Part shown: positions 62,373 to 64,000 of the stretch, in pieces
Numbering within the stretch: the first letter of the stretch is position 1
Layout of the letters: each line of letters starts with the position of its first letter
NCBI RefSeq assembly: GCF_019805165.1
Contig: NZ_RWIJ01000009.1
Coordinates: 95,006 to 159,005, forward strand
Length of the DNA: 64,000 nt
Reading direction: 5' to 3'
Source: Azospirillum sp. 412522
GTDB lineage: Bacteria; Pseudomonadota; Alphaproteobacteria; Azospirillales; Azospirillaceae
Position numbers and translations under genes: made by a program
Notes under the pieces: model-generated
What the model saw: the letters and a program-made list of their open reading frames with translations, nothing else
Database searches by the model: none
What the model was told of the DNA's origin: nothing

Positions 62373-63299
62373 CTATCGGGTGACGGACAGTTCGGCCGGC
62401 GCGCCGGCCAGCCGGTGGCGCGAGGACGAGGTGGCGATCATGATGGCGAGCGTCAGGACGTAGGGGGCGGCGTTGAACAAATGGTAGCCCTGCGTCACCC
62501 CGACCGATTGCAGCGCCGGCCCCAGCGCCCCGGCCCCGCCGAACAGCAGCGAGGCCCAGACGCACAGCACCGGGTCCCAGCGGGCGAAGATGACCAGCGC
62601 CACCGCGGTGATGCCCTGGCCGCTCGACAGCCGCTCGTTCCAGCTGCCGGGGTAGGACAGCGACAGGAAGGAGCCGCCGACACCGGCGAAGAAGCCGCCC
62701 GCCGCGGTGGCGAGCAGGCGCACCCGGTTGATGTTGTAGCCCATGGCGCGGGCCGCCTCGGCGCTCTCGCCGACGATGCGCAGCACCATGCCCCAGCGCG
62801 TGGCGCGCAGCCCCCACAGCAGCAGCGGCGCCAGCGCCAGACCGACCAGGAACAGCGGGTTGATGTCCAGCGCGGAGCGCACCTGCGCCGAGCTGCTCCA
62901 CCAGCCGAAGGGGATGGCGGGCAGCTGCGGCGCCTGCGGCTGGATGAAGGGCTTGCCGAGGAAGAAGGCGAGGCCCGTTCCCAGCAGCATCAGGGCGATG
63001 CCGACCGCGATGTCGTTGACCCGCTCCAGCGCGCAGATCATCGCGTGCAGCGTGCCGAGCAGGGAGCCGGCCAGCCCGGCGACCAGCACCCCGGCCCACG
63101 GGTTGCCGGTCAGGTAGGCGGTGGCGTAGCCGCTCATGGCGCCCATCACCAGCGTGCCTTCCAGGCCAAGGTTGATGCGCCCGCTCTTCTCCGTCAGGCA
63201 TTCGCCCAGGCTGACGAACAGGAAGGGGGTGGAGACGCGGATGGCCCCGGCCAGCACGGCCAGCGGCACTCCCCACCATCCCAGCGACGCGTGGTCCAT
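62373..63299 (-). CDS. BMP-family ABC transporter permease (second)
   Basis: 308 residues, RbsC/YufQ-type membrane subunit. [31 protein letters not shown] is characteristic of the second permease of nucleoside-type transporters; [24 protein letters not shown] is the ATPase-coupling region. Starts 3 bases before the stop of the upstream permease (gap of 2 bases) and ends 10 bases before biuH. Confidence 0.9.
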   Translation of the reverse strand: MDHASLGWWGVPLAVLAGAIRVSTPFLFVSLGECLTEKSGRINLGLEGTLVMGAMSGYATAYLTGNPWAGVLVAGLAGSLLGTLHAMICALERVNDIAVGIALMLLGTGLAFFLGKPFIQPQAPQLPAIPFGWWSSSAQVRSALDINPLFLVGLALAPLLLWGLRATRWGMVLRIVGESAEAARAMGYNINRVRLLATAAGGFFAGVGGSFLSLSYPGSWNERLSSGQGITAVALVIFARWDPVLCVWASLLFGGAGALGPALQSVGVTQGYHLFNAAPYVLTLAIMIATSSSRHRLAGAPAELSVTR

Positions 63300-63301
63300 G
63301 C

Positions 63302-64000
63302 TCAGGCCTCCTTGGGGGTGGGGGACGGGCGGGCGAAGGTGAACAGGCGCAGGCGGCCCCGCATCGCCTCGCTCGCCAGCAGCACGACGAAGATGATGCC
63401 CTGCAGCACCAGCACCGAGGCGTCGGGCAGATCGAGCCGGCGTTGCAGCAGGCCGCCGCTGGCGCCGATGCCGCCGAACAGCACGGCGACCGGGATGACC
63501 GCCAGCGGGTTCTGCCGGGCGAGGAAGGCGACCAGGATGCCGGTGGAGCCGTAGCCGGCGACCAGCGAGGCGCTGGCACGGCCATGCACCGCCGCGACCT
63601 CCACCATGCCGGCCAGCCCGGCCGCCGCCCCGGCCAGCGCGGTGGTGACGACCAGCAGCCGGCCGACCGGCAGCCCGGCCATCCGCGCCGCCCGCGGATT
63701 GCCGCCGACCATGCGGGCGGCGAAGCCGAAGGTCGTCCGCCGCATCAGCACCCAGGCCGCCACCGCGCAGACGATGCCGGCCACCAGCCCCCAATGGACG
63801 CTGCTGCCCGGCAGGGTGCCGATCATGTAGGCGTCGGCCAGCGGCGGGTGGAGGGCTTGTTGAGGCTGGACGGGTCCTTCAGCGGCCCCTCCACCATGTG
63901 GTTCAGCACGGCGATGGCGATGTAGGTCAGCAGCAGGCTGGAGATCGTCTCGTTGACGCCGCGCCACTGGCGCAGCGCCCCGGCCCCGCCGATCAGCAGC
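63302..64000 (-). pseudogene. BMP-family ABC transporter permease (first), frameshifted; 5' end beyond window
   Basis: YufP-type permease. From 64000 inward the true frame reads LLIGGAGALRQWRGVNETISSLLL, YIAIAVLNHMVEGPLKDPSSLNKPST, then shifts: one C seems to be missing from a run at 63846-63848 (plus strand GGG where GGGG is expected), and the protein continues in another frame as PPLADAYMIGTLPGSSVHWG ... NPRAARMAGLPVGRLLV, IPVAVLFGGIGASGG to the stop at 63302. Both halves are well conserved, so this is either a recent loss or a sequencing error in a homopolymer. The N-terminus and the binding protein lie beyond base 64000. Confidence 0.75.

Overview
The window is a 64 kb piece of a high-GC chromosome or chromid, densely packed with metabolic operons. 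Gene style points to an alphaproteobacterium of the Azospirillum/Rhodospirillales kind: ornithine-lipid acyltransferase OlsB, many LysR/GntR/LacI-controlled uptake-and-catabolism clusters, Rieske oxygenases and a complete citrate lyase operon. This is an inference from gene content; no rRNA, tRNA or CRISPR was seen.

Layout. 1-4059: hexuronate catabolism (transporter, mannonate oxidoreductase, mannonate dehydratase, divergent GntR regulator with two adjacent palindromic operators). 4104-7685: olsB, an old-yellow-enzyme reductase, and a divergent SDR/HxlR pair. 8431-12709: an unusual three-gene unit preceded by AT-rich DNA: an Ig-like beta protein, a 616-residue protein resembling the N-terminal half of VioB (violacein pathway) without its ferritin-like half, and an exported c-type haem protein. 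13311-20164: an eight-gene amino-acid-type uptake and catabolism operon (D-threonine-aldolase-like enzyme, ABC transporter, RidA, DoeB-like deacylase, LacI regulator). Its near-consensus promoter is flanked by two LacI-type operators, one inside a perfect 38-bp palindrome.

20442-35220: a BcrC-like phosphatase, then a citrate regulon: a small ParS/MbcA-like protein, a TctD-type response regulator, a histidine kinase fused to a periplasmic binding protein, malic enzyme, citCDEFXG, a small serine hydrolase and a CitS-type transporter. Four promoters in this block carry the same TGACAG-N5-TGACAG direct repeat (11-bp period), each exactly 10 nt before a -10-like hexamer, which defines a probable local regulon.

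35309-53128: after a collapsed IS3-family element comes a large oxidative cluster: flavin monooxygenase, RidA, ArgE-type deacetylase, LysR, HpaB-like and PhyH-like oxygenases, DUF1028 protein, a PotABCD-like transporter, and a three-component Rieske system with two different oxygenases, with a second LysR. Together these suggest uptake and oxidative breakdown of an unidentified nitrogenous, perhaps N-methylated or N-acylated compound.

53129-59377: small regulator/enzyme pairs (SDR/MarR, NUDIX, AraC/methyltransferase, TetR/enoyl-CoA hydratase) separated by transposase and acetyltransferase debris. 59378-64000 (minus strand): a probable triuret/biuret operon: two isochorismatase-fold amidohydrolases, one closely matching biuret hydrolase BiuH, interleaved with a nucleoside/BMP-type ABC transporter whose upstream permease carries a one-base frameshift in a homopolymer.
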